64,000 bases of DNA, taken from assembly GCA_037013685.1 (NCBI GenBank), contig CM072889.1, positions 17,741,976-17,805,975 on the forward strand, given 5' to 3'. Positions within the stretch are counted from its first letter, which is position 1. The number at the start of each line of letters is the position of its first letter. This DNA is from Acridotheres tristis. Taxonomy: Eukaryota > Chordata > Aves > Passeriformes > Sturnidae. Shown here piece by piece: positions 50,986 to 63,718 of this stretch. The position numbers were made by a program, and so were the translations under genes. A model generated the notes under the pieces. That model made no database searches, was not told the origin of the DNA, and worked only from the letters and a program-made list of their open reading frames with translations.

Positions 50986-53589
50986 AACAAATAAATGAAA
51001 TAGAAAAGGGGGGAGTAGCAAAACTCAGACAACATCACGCAGTGCAATTTATTTGTTAATATGTGTGAATATTGCAGCTCTTTCTTGGCCAAATGGCATT
51101 TTAGAAATGCTGGAAATGTTCTGTATTTTGGTAACAAGTTCTGCCCACCTGTGGTCTTACCTGCAGTATCTCACCTCTCTGACAAACATCTCTAAAATAA
51201 GCACAGCAAAACTTGCAGGTGGGTCAGTTTGTATTAACCTTGCACTTCAGGGAAATACTCATTTCTTTCAACAGCTTTCTGCCACAAAATTGGTGATGGG
51301 GTAGTTAAAGCAGCAAGCCCTGTACTCAATAGCCAGCTCGGACAGGAAGGATGTTGCTCCATCCTGCAGCACACAATTTCAGCCTGGTTTCTCCAGGGCT
51401 GACAGCTCAAGGGAGAAAACATCCAGAACAGGAAGGTTTTTCTGAGAATTAACACTGGGACCTGCCTCTGAAGTTCTGTTGAATTTTCTTCTCCCCCTAC
51501 CATTTATATAGGGATACACTGAATATTTCCTGTACCTGTGAAGAGCTCAGGGGGCACAGATGTGCACAGCTGCATGACAAGCTATGTTATAACAGGGGAA
51601 GTATTTTAAAGATTTATTTTACACTGTTTGTGGCTGCAGCACATTTATACAAAATAACAAATAATAAGCAATGTCCTGTTTCATCAGCACTACTCCTCCA
51701 CAGAACAGAATATCCAGTATTTATTCCATTACACCAACACACAAAGATGGCAAATAACACCTTGGGTGTGGATTAGTATCCCTTATCTCCAGAGCTGCCT
51801 ATGCAAAAATGCTTCACCAGGCAGAGTTAAACTCATGTGCACTGCAGACAGTTTTAAACTACATAAATCAGTAAAATCTGCCCAAAAAAATACTGTACAG
51901 AAATTTACAGCCTGATTCACCAAAAAAGCTATTTTTTTGGTAGCTCTGACAAAGGCTGTTTGTCAAACTTTTCTTTTTCCTAGCACCCAAAAAATGATCA
52001 AAACTTCCTGGATCATGCCATAACTGTCTCCACATCGGTCACACAAGCTGATAAAAATCAGCAAAAAGATGGAGCATTAAGGGAATTTTCATTCTAGATG
52101 ACACATTCAGATCCTGATTCGTATTCCTCACCTGAACCAAGCAGATGCACTGCAATGTAGACAACCCCCCTTTGGTGAATGCTCAATTTCATCATCAAAC
52201 TACTCAGTGGTGAGAAAATCCTCCTCAAAAGACCTTCCACTGGCTTTAATTTCTGACAGAAAAATTAACAAAAGAATTGAGGTGTGCAGAGTGAACCTTA
52301 GGAAAAAGGTCTGTTTGAATATACAGATTAAAAGGTAGGTAGTTCCTTTGTGGTGATAACTACTGAAAAATATAATGGAAAACAGAAATCTGGGTAAATA
52401 ATGGAAAACAGTTCAGTTGAGTTCAGCACTCATCAGTAGTAAGATATATTTGTCTATTTTTTTTTCTCACTGGAGATGAGCATAAACCAACAGTGGAGCA
52501 GATTATCACTGAGAAACATAAGTGAGAGACTGTAAATATAAGTAAGAAAGGCACTGATCAGAGAGACAGAAAAACTCATCCTCTACTTGATTCACAAAAA
52601 GGATTTATGATTCAACTGATTTCCAATGTTTATAAACAATCCCACAGAAAAGAGATTATAGGAGAAAGGAAAACCAGATGGTTCCATGTCCTCTTTTTCT
52701 TCAGTTAATGGCTCAATTCAGATGCTTTTGGGATTCAAAACTTTTGGGCACAGACTTCTCAGACAGCATGGGCTGGCTATTTATGAGACCCTGTCACATG
52801 AAAAAGAAAAGGGTTTTCCTTTGGGTGTTTCAGCCAAATCTTGCATCCTGGCCATCAGATGAAGTTCAGCACATTGCTCTTTGGCCATTAAAATGAGCAA
52901 ACTTCCCAATCCATCCACTCACTAATTTAAAGCCACTTCATTACAGCAGTGCCTTTTAAAAAGTAATAATATTATGAGTGCTTCTAGTTAAACTATTAGG
53001 TTTGTCCCTTCTTCCAATTAAATTTACTCACTTATGAAGAAGACATGAGCACATCTGAAAGTGAAATTATCCTCCTCCTAGGAACATTTACACAGTTCCT
53101 TTTCTGAGAATGGATTTTAACACTTCAACAAGAAAAATCTGCTCATGTGAAGATAAAATTCAACACCAGAGCAGCACGAGCACGTGCAAGGTCACTGTTC
53201 TTCTGTGCTTCAGTCAGAGCACTGCAAATTATTTGTCTAATGTGTAAAATGCTGAGTTGCTAATGCCAAGATTCTTGACACTTTTAAGCAAGGCAAAAGC
53301 AGATTCTCCAGTTTGCTTAGTCTGTGTGAGCCACAAACCTCACTCAGATCATTGCCAGGTCACTTACATGGATATCAGTCCTCAGGACATATCCAGTGTT
53401 CTGACCATTTTGTGAGCGTGCTAATTTTTAGTTTAAAGCTATCCAAGAATAAAACACAAAAAAAAAAAAAAAAAGGAATGCCTGTGGTGCTGGTTTCATT
53501 CTGAACGATTATGAAAGACTGAGGATGTTAAAAACAAATTTAACAAATAACTTAGGTTTAACAAAAAAGCTGTACAGGTATCAATCCCA
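50986..53589. other. AT-rich non-coding DNA, no gene seen
   Basis: Unique sequence with AATGGAAAACAG repeated about 35 bases apart near 52375-52410, and an A17 tract at 53458-53474. The longest frames are under 90 codons and unrecognised. Confidence 0.5.
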
Positions 53590-53675
53590 TTTCACAGAAT
53601 CCTGGAATCCACAGAAAGGACATTAAAGAACATCTTATATTAAAGAACATCTTATTCACTCCAGCAGGTCCACAT
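53590..53675 (-). mobile_element. degraded CR1 3' end, antisense, with internal duplication
   Basis: TTTCACAGAATCCTGGAATC, AGAAAGGACATTAAAGAACATC and CACTCCAGCAGGTCCACATC follow the antisense CR1 end. Within it the 17-base unit ATTAAAGAACATCTTAT (53622-53638) is repeated exactly at 53639-53655, which happened after insertion since CR1 has one copy here. Confidence 0.75.
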
Positions 53676-56600
53676 CCTTATGTTGGGGAGGTTTCAAATT
53701 TCCAGGCCTTTTGCTGCTGTTTCTTGTAATAAAAGCACCCTAAAAACAAAAAGATCTCAAAAAAAGAGCTTCATTTCCTGTCGTTTTAATAGTACCACCT
53801 TCAGTCTTATTAAATTACATCAACCTCAACTTAAATGCTTTATTTGCATTTAAGAAAGTTGCTTTATCCTATTCCCTTCCTAATCCAGGTGGGCTTTGCA
53901 CCACAAACATTGCACTCAGCACTTGGACATAGATGCATTTGCTCAAAATAACATCAATTATGCATATACATATATATTTCTTTATTTCACATGTTAAACA
54001 CACTTCAATTCACAGAATAATTTGCCAAAAAGATAATGACACAAGATCTCAAAAAAAAAAAAAAAGAAAAAAAAAAAAGAATGGTTACTATCTGAAGACC
54101 TGACAGCATAAATAGAGAGACCTGCTCTTAGGAGTGTAAGTATTTTTTACTGACTTAGAGTGCCAGAGGAACAACATACAGGCTTTAAAGGAAAGATTTT
54201 TTTCTTCCAGGATTTTTCAAAGCAGGATTAGATTCATTTTACAACAAAGGACGCTGATGTGAAGGACATTAAATGACCCAGAAAATTTCTCATCACTAGT
54301 CCAAGCAATAACTAGTAACAAAGAGAGTTACAGAATCCACTTCTGTACTTTGAGCTCCTGTTCAAAATATCCATTATCCCTTGGGAACAATAAACAGGAG
54401 TGGGGGAAATTTAATAATCAAACATTAGAAATCTAGGCAATAACAAATAGAAGAATTCTGAATTTTCAAGAGGCAAAAAGCTTCTGCCTTGACTGAAGAC
54501 AGAATTTCATTCAATGTGTTATAAATCAAACTCACAGAAGTTTGCCTACATAAAATAAACACTCACTTTTATCCTGTTCAGCCAAAACTGATGGATTTGC
54601 ATCAATACATGGAATTCAGAGTCAAACACACAAAATAAAGTGGGGCCCAGCCTTTGCACAAAACAGAAGCCCTGGACTTCAGGCAGTTTACAAAAATGAT
54701 GATTAGACAGAATTTATTATCTCAAGTACTAAAGTAGTACTAATATGTTTATTGATTAATTTATATATATCTATTTTTTTTTTTTCTTTCTTTCTGGACA
54801 TGTTAGAATTAAAATATTAGGGAGGTGGAGATGAGAGATCTACAGAAAATTGACTTTGGTGTGGCCTGAAAGTCAACAAGCAAATCAGCTGTTGATACAA
54901 GCAGGGAAGCTCTGCTGACTGCAGCACAGTTTGGGCTATATTCATTATTTGGCTGTGCAATTTTTGTCTAATATTATACAGATTCCTAATTTTATAAGCA
55001 GAAACTGAGATTCTCACTACTCCAATACTCTGATTTATAGATCCTAGTTATTCTACCTAGGAAAGAAACAAACAAACAAATTGGCAATCAGTTTATTCCG
55101 AGCTGTTCCAATTCTGGAGCCCCTTGATTTCGAGCATGAAAAGTTGGAATATGATACAAGGGAAGTGCTGGAAAGGAAATGGTTCTTGACAGGCTCCCAC
55201 TTATGGGAAATGGGAAACATATCAAGTGTTTTAGGGGAGTGTTCTGAAACAGCCACTCCAGTCTCCAGAGCCTTTTCCAGGATTCCAGGGAAATACTGGA
55301 AGGCTCCAACTTTCTTTTCTCCAGGGTTTTTATTAGAAGACATTCATTCAAACTCAAGCACTCCAATAAACAAGCAGGCAGGCAGAGTTAGTTACAAGTC
55401 CTCAAGGTGCTACAAACCACGAGTGTTTAGTATCTCAGAACTATTAAACACAGCACAAATTCATTCTTTAGTGGAATGTAATGATTAATTCATCTTTTTT
55501 TTCTTTTCTCTTTTGAAATGCTATGAATACCTTTAAAGACTACATGCTCCACAAATTTATTTATACAATAATTATTATCAAGCATTTTTCATCAAAGATC
55601 TCTCTGGCTATCCAGTGGATGAACTTTTCCTTATTCCTTTATACCATTTATTATTGCTCACCCTTGTGACCAACATTAATTTCAGCATTTATGTAATAGA
55701 TATTCAAACACATTTTCATAGAAACTTTGTTAATCCACAGGAAATTCTGTGATTTTGGTGATGGCAGCTTCAGCACCTGCATTCCAGGTATCTTACAACA
55801 AAACACAGAATAACATTACTGTGGAAATTATTTTAAACAACTTGTTTTTTCTATTGGAAGAAAAAATACATTCTGTCCTCCATAAAAGTCCTTTGACTGC
55901 TAATTTTAAGCATATGTTAAAATGATTTTTTATCTCACGTTTCAAGCTTCTATATTGATAATATTAATCACACTTTCTCCACTTCTCCCACACTATTTAA
56001 TGGGGTTTTTTTTCCATTTTCCAGTGCCTTTGCAACAGATACTTTCTTTGATTCATTTTTTAATTGATTCAAAGAAAGAAACATCAGGTAGAACATTTGT
56101 AATGCATTTTTCGCTTTCTGTTATCTGTAGTTATTTATGTATTTACTGTGATTTATTTATTTTGGCAACAAAGGACTGATTGATAAATTTGCTATGTAAC
56201 TTTGAACAGTTAAGTCAAGAAATAAATTTCTATTGTATTAACTTAAACACTGTGTTTAAGATCCTTTTGTTCTCATATAAACTTCTGAAAACCATTATAA
56301 GCTACAAAGATAAACTCAGTATAAATTTAGAAAACACAGCTCTAAATACATAGACTTCATTGGGAACAATCTTTAGAATTTATTCTGAGTTGTCAGGGCT
56401 CAAATAAACACCCTGATATCTTGCATAAGGGAAACCACTTTGGTTTCCATTTCTAAATGTGCTGCTCAGTCTTGACTGCTTTCCCAGGGTGGGTTAGCAG
56501 AACATTTCCTTCCAAGAACTTCCCTAAAACCCCACAGAAAGACTAATGTGCACAAATACTGGCATATGGAAACAACAGCTAAGAGAAGGACGAGGGGAAA

Positions 56601-57483
56601 AAAGCAAATGAGAAATATATAATAAGGTTGGATATGTATATTGAGGAATTCTTGTGAAACACTGAGAGCACTGCAAAAGACAAACTTAAAATAAATAGTG
56701 CTTCTCTCCTTCTGCCCTAAAGTGAAACTTCATTTTAGTGATTTCATATCACTACCAAAATGCTTTCAATCTAAACCAGCTTTCTGGTCGTAAATGAACG
56801 ATTTTGCAAAACAGAATTAGCATTAAGCTTAGAATTTGAGAGGAACTTGAAAACAGACATGCTGGGCTTTCCCAAAGTCCTTTCAGTCACTCTGCAAGGC
56901 AGCAAGACAAGCGCTTTCCTCTACTTAGAGCCGAAATAAAAACCCCGAGACTCATTTTAGAAGTCACTTGAGCACAACTGCTGCACAGAGACATTTTACC
57001 TTCAGACTCCTCCTGCCACGGCCACTCCACATTGAGCCTGCAGCCCCAGCTGTGTGACATCCTTCTTTCTGATAGCTCCTCGTGAGCCATCCCTGCAAGT
57101 CCAGCTCTCCCACTGCTACAAGGCAAATTTACCCCCCTTCCCCTGCCTTGAATGCACTGCTGTATCACAGGAGCTGCCAAGGAACTGAAGGAGCCTTCTG
57201 GAATGAAGCAGAGCTCCCCAGGGCTTGTTTATAGATGAACATTGGGTTGGAATAACTCAAGATGGGAATTTAAACCATGGAAGCAAAACCAGCAGAGTAT
57301 AATCAAGTTATTTTCTAATTTCATTGTGAGCTGGCTGTAAAAAAACAATTTACCTGCAGAAAATTAGTAGGTGTCATGAAACAACCTGTGTAAACATTGA
57401 AGTCACACACTACAACACATCAGGCTGCTACTGGTGGGTGGTACAAGTGGCAAAAAGAGGGAACTGCTTATTCAGATGGATTT
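53676..57483. other. AT-rich non-coding DNA, no confident gene
   Basis: A-rich tract 54049-54079 and T tract near 54775-54795. 55085-55345 is a GC-moderate patch open in three overlapping frames (plus 135 codons; minus 96 and 92 codons). It has no recognised domain and could be an old LTR or repeat fragment. A 14-bp inverted repeat lies at 56042-56078 and is listed separately. 56880-57200 is GC-richer with a 97-codon minus frame of unknown meaning. Confidence 0.45.
56042..56078. repeat. 14-bp inverted repeat with one mismatch
   Basis: CTTTCTTTGATTCA (56042-56055) pairs with TGATTCAAAGAAAG (56065-56078) at 13 of 14 positions around a 9-base AT loop. The arms are split pyrimidine/purine. Confidence 0.7.
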
Positions 57484-57548
57484 GCACAGGCTGGAGAAGC
57501 TCATGGAGCTCAGCAGAGGTGAGGGCAAAGCCTTGGATCTGGGCTGCA
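57484..57548 (+). mobile_element. internal CR1 LINE fragment, sense
   Basis: GCACAGGCTGGAGAAGCTCA, GGAGCTCAGCAGAGGTGAGG, GCAAAGCCTTGGATCTGGG aligns with the CR1 stretch that reads roughly caggctggagag..., gagctcaacaag..., gtgcaaagtcctgcatctggg. It ends abruptly near 57550, where a different sequence begins. Only about 65 bases, but the order of words is distinctive. Confidence 0.6.
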
Positions 57549-57779
57549 ACTGATGCCTTAAGCTTTAACTTTTACATTTTCCAGACTCTGCACTGCACTG
57601 TGTGTGACTCTGAACTCCACACAAAGTGTTCCAAGCTCTCCTCCCAGCTCAGGCACACCAAACAATCCTTTTCCAGCCCCACAACCAAGGACAGCTGCAG
57701 CTCCAGCCCCAAAAAGTGCAAACAGCAGAGAATGGAGGAGAGAATCTGGGAGGATGGGACTGCAGAGCCTGGAGCTGGG
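57549..57779. other. GC-richer stretch open in several frames
   Basis: Three plus frames and three minus frames of 71 to 122 codons overlap across about 57550-57900. Open frames in every register show low stop density, not coding. It may be the 5' part of the LTR suspected just downstream. Confidence 0.35.
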
Positions 57780-57960
57780 ATTGGACAATGAACCCCAGAT
57801 GGAAATGGACCCAAACTGATAAAAGTGTGAAAAACTCCTGACTCTGGGTCCATCTTGGGTGTAGCCACTGCCCAAGGTGAATCCTTGGAAGGATTTTAAT
57901 AAATCTCTGCTTTATTCCTTTAACTCCATCCCAGGGAGCCTCCTTAGGCATCAGAACAGC
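57780..57960 (+). mobile_element. possible endogenous retrovirus LTR tail
   Basis: AGGATTTTAATAAATCTCTG, CTTTATTCCTTTAACTCCATCC and GGGAGCCTCC resemble the polyadenylation-signal region and following R/U5 of songbird endogenous retroviral LTRs; AATAAA is at 57899-57904. I see no second LTR, primer-binding site, or gag/pol/env frame nearby, so at most this is a solo or truncated LTR with no coding capacity. Confidence 0.35.
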
Positions 57961-60900
57961 GACCTGGTGAACAGCACAGCATTCATTGTCTCTCCATTGT
58001 TCTGCAGTTCCACACATCTGATTTTTATCTGCTGGATGCTTTTCCTTTTGTCTTTGTTACCTCTCAGACTGGCTCCATCCTGCTCCCCAGGTTGCTGTTC
58101 CTTAAAAACCACTCTCTGACAAAGCACCTGAGTCATGAACAGCCCTGGGGCCTCTGGAATCATCCTGAGCTTGGTCATGGCCAGCCCAGGGAACACCAAG
58201 GGACAGGTGACACAGTGTGCTCAGGTAACCACACAGCAGAAATAAATCCACCAACCTGCAGCTTCACTAATTTCACTAACCTCAAATGAAGCTTTTTTTC
58301 AGAGCATCTCTGAATTCAGCCTTACATTATCAAGGTACATTCATCCACTATAGAAAGTTTTCCAGCCCAGGAAATTAACTTCCTCTGGCATCACACTGGA
58401 GGTGATGCTATAATCATTCTCTTCCTTTCATAATGTGTGGCTGATTACAAAATCCTGATTACATTGGGTAAAAGCAAGAACTGAGGGCACTGCCTATGCT
58501 CATGAGCCAGCTCCTAAGAAGATCTCTGAACATGAGAATCTGTCAGGACTAATGACATCAAGGAATGGATGAGTCTGGCTACATCACATGTGACAAGGAC
58601 AAAATTTACCTAAATCTTCTTTCTTAAAGACATTTACAAGAACAAAACCATGCTTGTGAGAGAAACAGAAAGGGAACATAAGAATGTTGGAAAAAACAGA
58701 ATTTCAAAATCTAATTTCTAGCGTGAAAAAGAGGTAAAGGTTGGGGGGTTTTTGTTCATTTTCTCAACTTTTACCCAGAACTGAGGGTTCCAAACACATG
58801 AACTGTTCCTATAGGAAACTTGAATTGTAAACTGAGAATTTTGTTGCATGTGTAAGATTTTCTCTCATCTCCTTTGGAATTGAAAACTCTGTCGAGACTT
58901 GTGCAGTGACTCAGGATCTCAGTTTGATACAGTGGCATTAAAAACTTGGGCTGGTTTTCCATGTGCTGGGATAAATTTCATACAAGTTTCAGTTTGAGAT
59001 AAGAACTTCTTGAAGTATCACAAAGGTTTTTTCATCATCCTTTAACATAATACAGCTGACATGACCAGTGTTATGATCAGAAAAATGCAAACAGGCACAT
59101 TTGTATATGCAGAACTCACTGTATGAATTTCAGATTCAACAAAATTTCGTAACTTATAAATGTTATCTGATGGTTTTCTTGCATATGAAGGGACAACCAG
59201 CTAGCTCTGATCTGCTGCTTCTCATGCCAGAACTGTTTATCATGACCAAAAAAAAATCATATTTAGTACAGTAAATTATTCACCTTCTAAAAACTACAAA
59301 CAAGAACTTAACTTCAACAAGAAACTAATCCCTCTTCTCACACCTGAAACTGTAAAACAGAGGGTTTTGTTAAAAATCTTTTTTTTCAGGAAGTTTTTTT
59401 AAAAACACGCAGCAACATTCCTTTTTCTCCTGTGTGCCACAGCCACGAAACAGAGCTGCCTGATGTGTACTTAGCAGAAGAATAGTCAGGAAAAACTACT
59501 CCATGGAAACAAGTAGTATTTCTTTTATAAAACAGGGGAGGTTTTGTAAAACGGGCAGAATGCAGAGCCAAGTGTGCTGTAGAGCTTTTGTCGGTGCTTA
59601 TTTCAGATCACCTGAATAGCTCATCACAGCTCTGGCAGTCCCAGGCAGCAGAACTATTCCAGCAGTTTGCTCCCCTCCTTTGTAGCTCGAATTTTGTGCA
59701 GTCCACTCTTTGCCAAGTGCAGTTAGTGGATAATAACTACGGCTGGGTAAAGGTAACGATGCCTCTTCCCCATCCTGAGCCTGTGAAGACAACAATCACA
59801 CTGGCCCAAATTAGGAACTCTGCCATAAATAGCCCACAAGTCTCACTATTCCAGCTCCTCGCTGCACTGGGTTTCTTTAATAAATTCACAAGTTTCCCAC
59901 CATTTGTGTCAAATGCAATATTTCAAAGGAGTCCTGCACTACAGAGAAGAGCTCCAAAATGAAAATATACTTCCCTGAGCAGAGAGGAAAGCCAGCCTGC
60001 CCAGTGCAGCCTGAGCTGGACTTTGATGTAGCTTTACTCACTCCTCTTCTTTCATTTGCCCAAAGTTAACCAACTGATAAACAGAAAAAAAATGTATCCA
60101 GGAAACCAAAGATTATTCACCGGGGAGAACAAATTACAAAACAGTTCTTCATGCCCGGTAATCACTTAAATCACAAACCATTAGCAGCAATCACATTGAT
60201 CACAGAAAACAACTCTCATCCCCAAGAAGGAGCCAGTGTAATCCCTCAGAATGCAGACTATTAGCAGGTGGATGATTTAGTACTGCTAATAAATGATAAT
60301 TTCAAAAGGCTACTTCGAAATAGTATTGATGGTCACTTTACTGTGAGGCTTTTGACTACTGAACAAAGCAGGATTTAAACTAAACCACTGCAGTGGAGCT
60401 TCATGGATAATAAAGGTGTGGTAAGAATTTAGTGTACATACATACTGCAAGGGCTTTGAAGAAAATAAAAACTCTGAAGAGATAAAAACTTTCAACTGCA
60501 ATTTGTGAATAAATGTTCCACCCAAACATCACAAAGTACTGGTGATCAAACCAGTCTTTATTAAAGTGCCAAGGTGCATAAGAATGCAGACATGAAATTT
60601 CACATTCACTTCAGAATCTCAAAAAGCCAGAGGACACAGCCACTGCCATCCATTTCCATGGTATAAAGAGGTTTCTTAGGGTTGTGAGGAGTATCCAATG
60701 AGATCCTCCCCAGACAACCTTGAGAAATTCCAGTTCTGTGCATTACTGACTTGTTTGTGTTCTTTAAATGGCTGGAAGGATGGATATATGAGGTGTCCAA
60801 AGAGATTACTAGAATTTTTAAGGTAACATCAAAGTTTTTGGCTCTTCTGTACCTCACCCCTGTTCCTGATGCCAAGAGCATCCACCTCTGCAGTTGGGTA

Positions 60901-61857
60901 CCTGTGCAAGTGCTTGAACTTAACAGCAACACACCTGATCAAAAAGGAAAATGAGAAAATGGGCCTCAGGATAAGCCAACATAAATAACTACAGCTAGAA
61001 ATGAAAAATGGGAGGGGGAAAAAAAGGTCAGAAGAAAAAAAACAGCAATAACTGATATGAAACAATATCTGAAACCAGCTGGAATAACTACACTAAACAT
61101 AGCATCTTCCTATCTTTATTAAATATTTTAAATGTAGATCTGCCTTTCCTGCATCCCACCAGATATAAATGAGCTGACATCATTTAGTAACACAGTGTAT
61201 GAATGCTGCATTCAGACACTTATGAATATAAAAGAAATAAAAATGTAAGACATCAAGTTTGAAAACCATATAATAATCTTTAAGAGTAAAAAAATGTGGA
61301 AATAAGAGGCTAAGATGAAGAAAATCCTACAAGTCCATAAATAATAATCATAGGAACCACTGCTTAATTTAGTGTCTTTGACGTTTCTGTTATCTGATCC
61401 TGGTCCTAGACTGTTCCACAGAAAACCAGAATTTAATATTGAAGATAAAGCCAACAGCCTCCTATAACTACATTAAGTCAAATTAAATTGGGATTTCTGT
61501 TCTTCCTGGTACGTAGCCATTTGTTACAGTAAGCAGCTACAACATCCATGGCTGAACACATGGCATTCATTGTCCAGCCTCTGGAGCACTGTCACAGGCT
61601 GGGGACACAAACAGACACCCAGCAGCTCTGAAATGTGCCCAGAACTCACCTGGAGGGCAGCAAACACCCAAAACTTTCCTGAGCAGGAGGAGAAGCCCTT
61701 GGGGGAGCCCAGCCCAGCACCACAATCCCCACATGAGGTTTGTCCATGAATTACCTGTCCAAGGGCTCCTTCAGTCCCTTTCTGAACCAGCTGAACCCAT
61801 CTTTCTGTCTCCTGTGCCAACAGAATTCTGGTTTTCCATGCAGAAGTACTTTCTGGA
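57961..61857. other. non-coding DNA, no gene seen
   Basis: 58020-58250 is GC-moderate. The plus frame 59588-59962 (124 codons) and minus frame 60606-60932 (108 codons) show no known domain. 60230-60340 has several TAAT-type cores. 61540-61857 is GC-richer and open on both strands (minus 151 codons, 61524-61979) up to and into the CR1 end, so that frame is partly repeat-derived. Confidence 0.45.
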
Positions 61858-61994
61858 ATGTGCCCAGAGAGGAGGATGTGGCTGCCCCATCTCTGGGAGT
61901 GCCCAAGGCTGGATGGAGCTCTGAGCATCCCAGTCTGGGGGAGGTGGAACAAGATGAGCATAATGGTCCCTTCCAACAAACCATTCTATGATGT
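61858..61994 (+). mobile_element. CR1 LINE 3' end fragment, sense
   Basis: The order is TGCCCAGAGAGGAGGATGTGG, TGCCCCATCTCTGGGAGTGC, CCAAGGCTGGATGGAGCTCTGAGCA as overlapping CR1 words, then GGAGGTGGAACAAGATGAGC, AATGGTCCCTTCCAACAAAC and CATTCTATGATG. It is a 5'-truncated sense copy with some small deletions against the usual form. Confidence 0.93.
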
Positions 61995-62119
61995 AAAATC
62001 ATGTCTTGCAAGTTTTAACTAGTGCCTCTGGCTCAATTACTTTGATTGGTTGAGTAAACCTCCTATTTATTTTTTCTTGCTGCCTTTATGATTCCATAAT
62101 CCTCAGTTTTCCCCACTGC

Positions 62120-62675
62120 AACACCTTCTACTTTCCAAAGTGGAGAATTTCAGCCTTTTTAGCCTTTACCTACAAAGAGACTTCCCCATTCTCTGAATTA
62201 TTTTATCTGTGATCTTCTATAACCTAACTTTGCTGTGTCCTTCTTAGAACACTCGAGATACGAGCACAAGGTTTTAAATAGCCTTTATCTCATTCTCAAT
62301 ACTTTTCCTGATAATGCCAAAGACTTTTTTTGAGAACAGGTATTCACTGAGCCAGCGATTTCACAAACTGTTAGCAGTGACTCTAAGTTCTGCTTTCTGA
62401 AATCTGTCAGCATCTTATCGGGTTTAGATAAGATTTTTTTTTTTCTTTTCTTTCCTCCAGATTCATTACATGAAATTTATCTGCACTGAAACTCATATGG
62501 CAATTTTTTTGCTCATTCCTTACACTCTGTGTAGTCCTTTTGGCACAGTGTTAGCCTACCCAAAAGAGCCTGTTCATCTGCAGCCTTGGAGCCCTCACTG
62601 CATACAAAATCACCAGAATTTAATTTTCTCCTCTGCAATTCAGTCTGTTTCTCTGCTAATTTTTATGAGAGGCGC
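62120..62675 (-). mobile_element. ancient CR1-type LINE, antisense, about 550 bases
   Basis: Read plus, the order fits the antisense of an old amniote CR1 subfamily known from turtles and other reptiles: CAGCCTTTTTAGCCTTTACC, then GTGATCTTCTATAACC, ATACTTTTCCTGATAATGCC, TTTTTGAGAACAGGTATTCA, CACTGAGCCAGCGATTTCAC, GCAGTGACTCTAAGTTCTGC, TTACATGAAATTTATCTGCA, GGCAATTTTTTTGCTCATTC, and CTCTGCAATTCAG near the end. It is far more diverged than the other CR1 copies and uses a different subfamily sequence. A T11 tract at about 62431-62441 is a later expansion. No frame survives. Confidence 0.72.
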
Positions 62676-63718
62676 CCACTGAAGTCTTCAGCATTTTCCA
62701 CAATTATGGCTATTGATTAGATTATGTTTGCATTGGAAATGATTTTTGAGCTATCTGCTGTTTCTTAGGCTCCCAAACCCAGCTATAACTCGGCCTTTGC
62801 TACCATTAAGTGCTGGAAACAACCACAGTATTTTAGACATCAGCTCCCAGCTCTGTGTACCTCAGACTACACAGAGGGATGAAGTGATGGTGTGTGGGAT
62901 TTCTCCCAAAGGCTGAATTCCAGTAAAAGTGAGGCCTCAAAGATAACTAAGGTTGGGTCAAGGCAGAGTTAAATTATTTATCTGAATATCTAAAGCCCAT
63001 TGTACCTATCTTGGCATCTCCAATGAGGAAATCAGTCAACATCTGTCAGCCCAAAATTCTCTAAGTACAATTTTTATCGCTCTTTTCTGGATATCTAAAA
63101 ACCTCTACAATGGATAAATACATTTTAAAAAAATACATATATAATTTTTGAGAGAAACTTCTGATTTTTGAATCGGATAAATAGATTGCAATAATTTCAC
63201 TCCTTATTTATTTTCTTCTAGAATTGCATGTTCCTTCTTTAAAAATATACAGAAAAGGTGATTTCTGAAGTCAACCTTTTTTAAAAAAAGACAGCATCTT
63301 CTCCCTTCCCTGAAAATTTCAGTAGACCAGTTTTCACAGACCTGTATGTTCTGGCAAAAAAGTTTCATCTGCCTCCCCCAGACCTACAAACAAGTCACAT
63401 ATTAGATTAGCAGATAGATTTAAAAATACAGAATCAACAAGAGGAAGTTAACACTTCCACAAAATATGTTTACTAACCACAAAGGAAGAACTATTCACAA
63501 GGGGAAAATTCATTTTAGAAAGCTGAAATTGAATTTCTTTTCCCAGAATCTAATGCACTAAATCACTGAATTGTATTTTGGCTCAGGGCTGAATTGCAGT
63601 GCAGGTAGACACTGCAATACTAATTCTAACTTCAAGTGCTGTCCTGAAAAGTCTGTAGAGTGGCTGATAATTTTTAAGCAGAACTTGTAGAAATGGAGAA
63701 AATTAATTTGAATCTCAC
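62676..63718. other. AT-rich non-coding DNA, possible second CR1 relic
   Basis: At 63068-63112 CAATTTTTATCGCTCTTTTCT and GGATATCT resemble the antisense CR1 words ttttgttgctcttctctgga. This is close to the 62.1-62.7 kb element but out of order, so it would be a separate or rearranged piece. The remainder is unique. Confidence 0.35.

Noticed and set aside
50645..50986. 113-codon plus frame
   Set aside because: It lies almost wholly in an antisense CR1 copy.
55081..55488. 135-codon plus frame with two overlapping minus frames
   Set aside because: No domain is recognised and both strands are open. May be an unidentified repeat.
57438..58017. Cys-containing frame 57438-57791 as a zinc-binding domain, and its minus-strand overlaps
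   Set aside because: The spacing fits no known zinc-binding pattern, the frame begins in a CR1 fragment, and six overlapping frames are open across the patch.
61524..61979. 151-codon minus frame
   Set aside because: Its first third lies in a CR1 3' end on the other strand, and the rest shows no domain.
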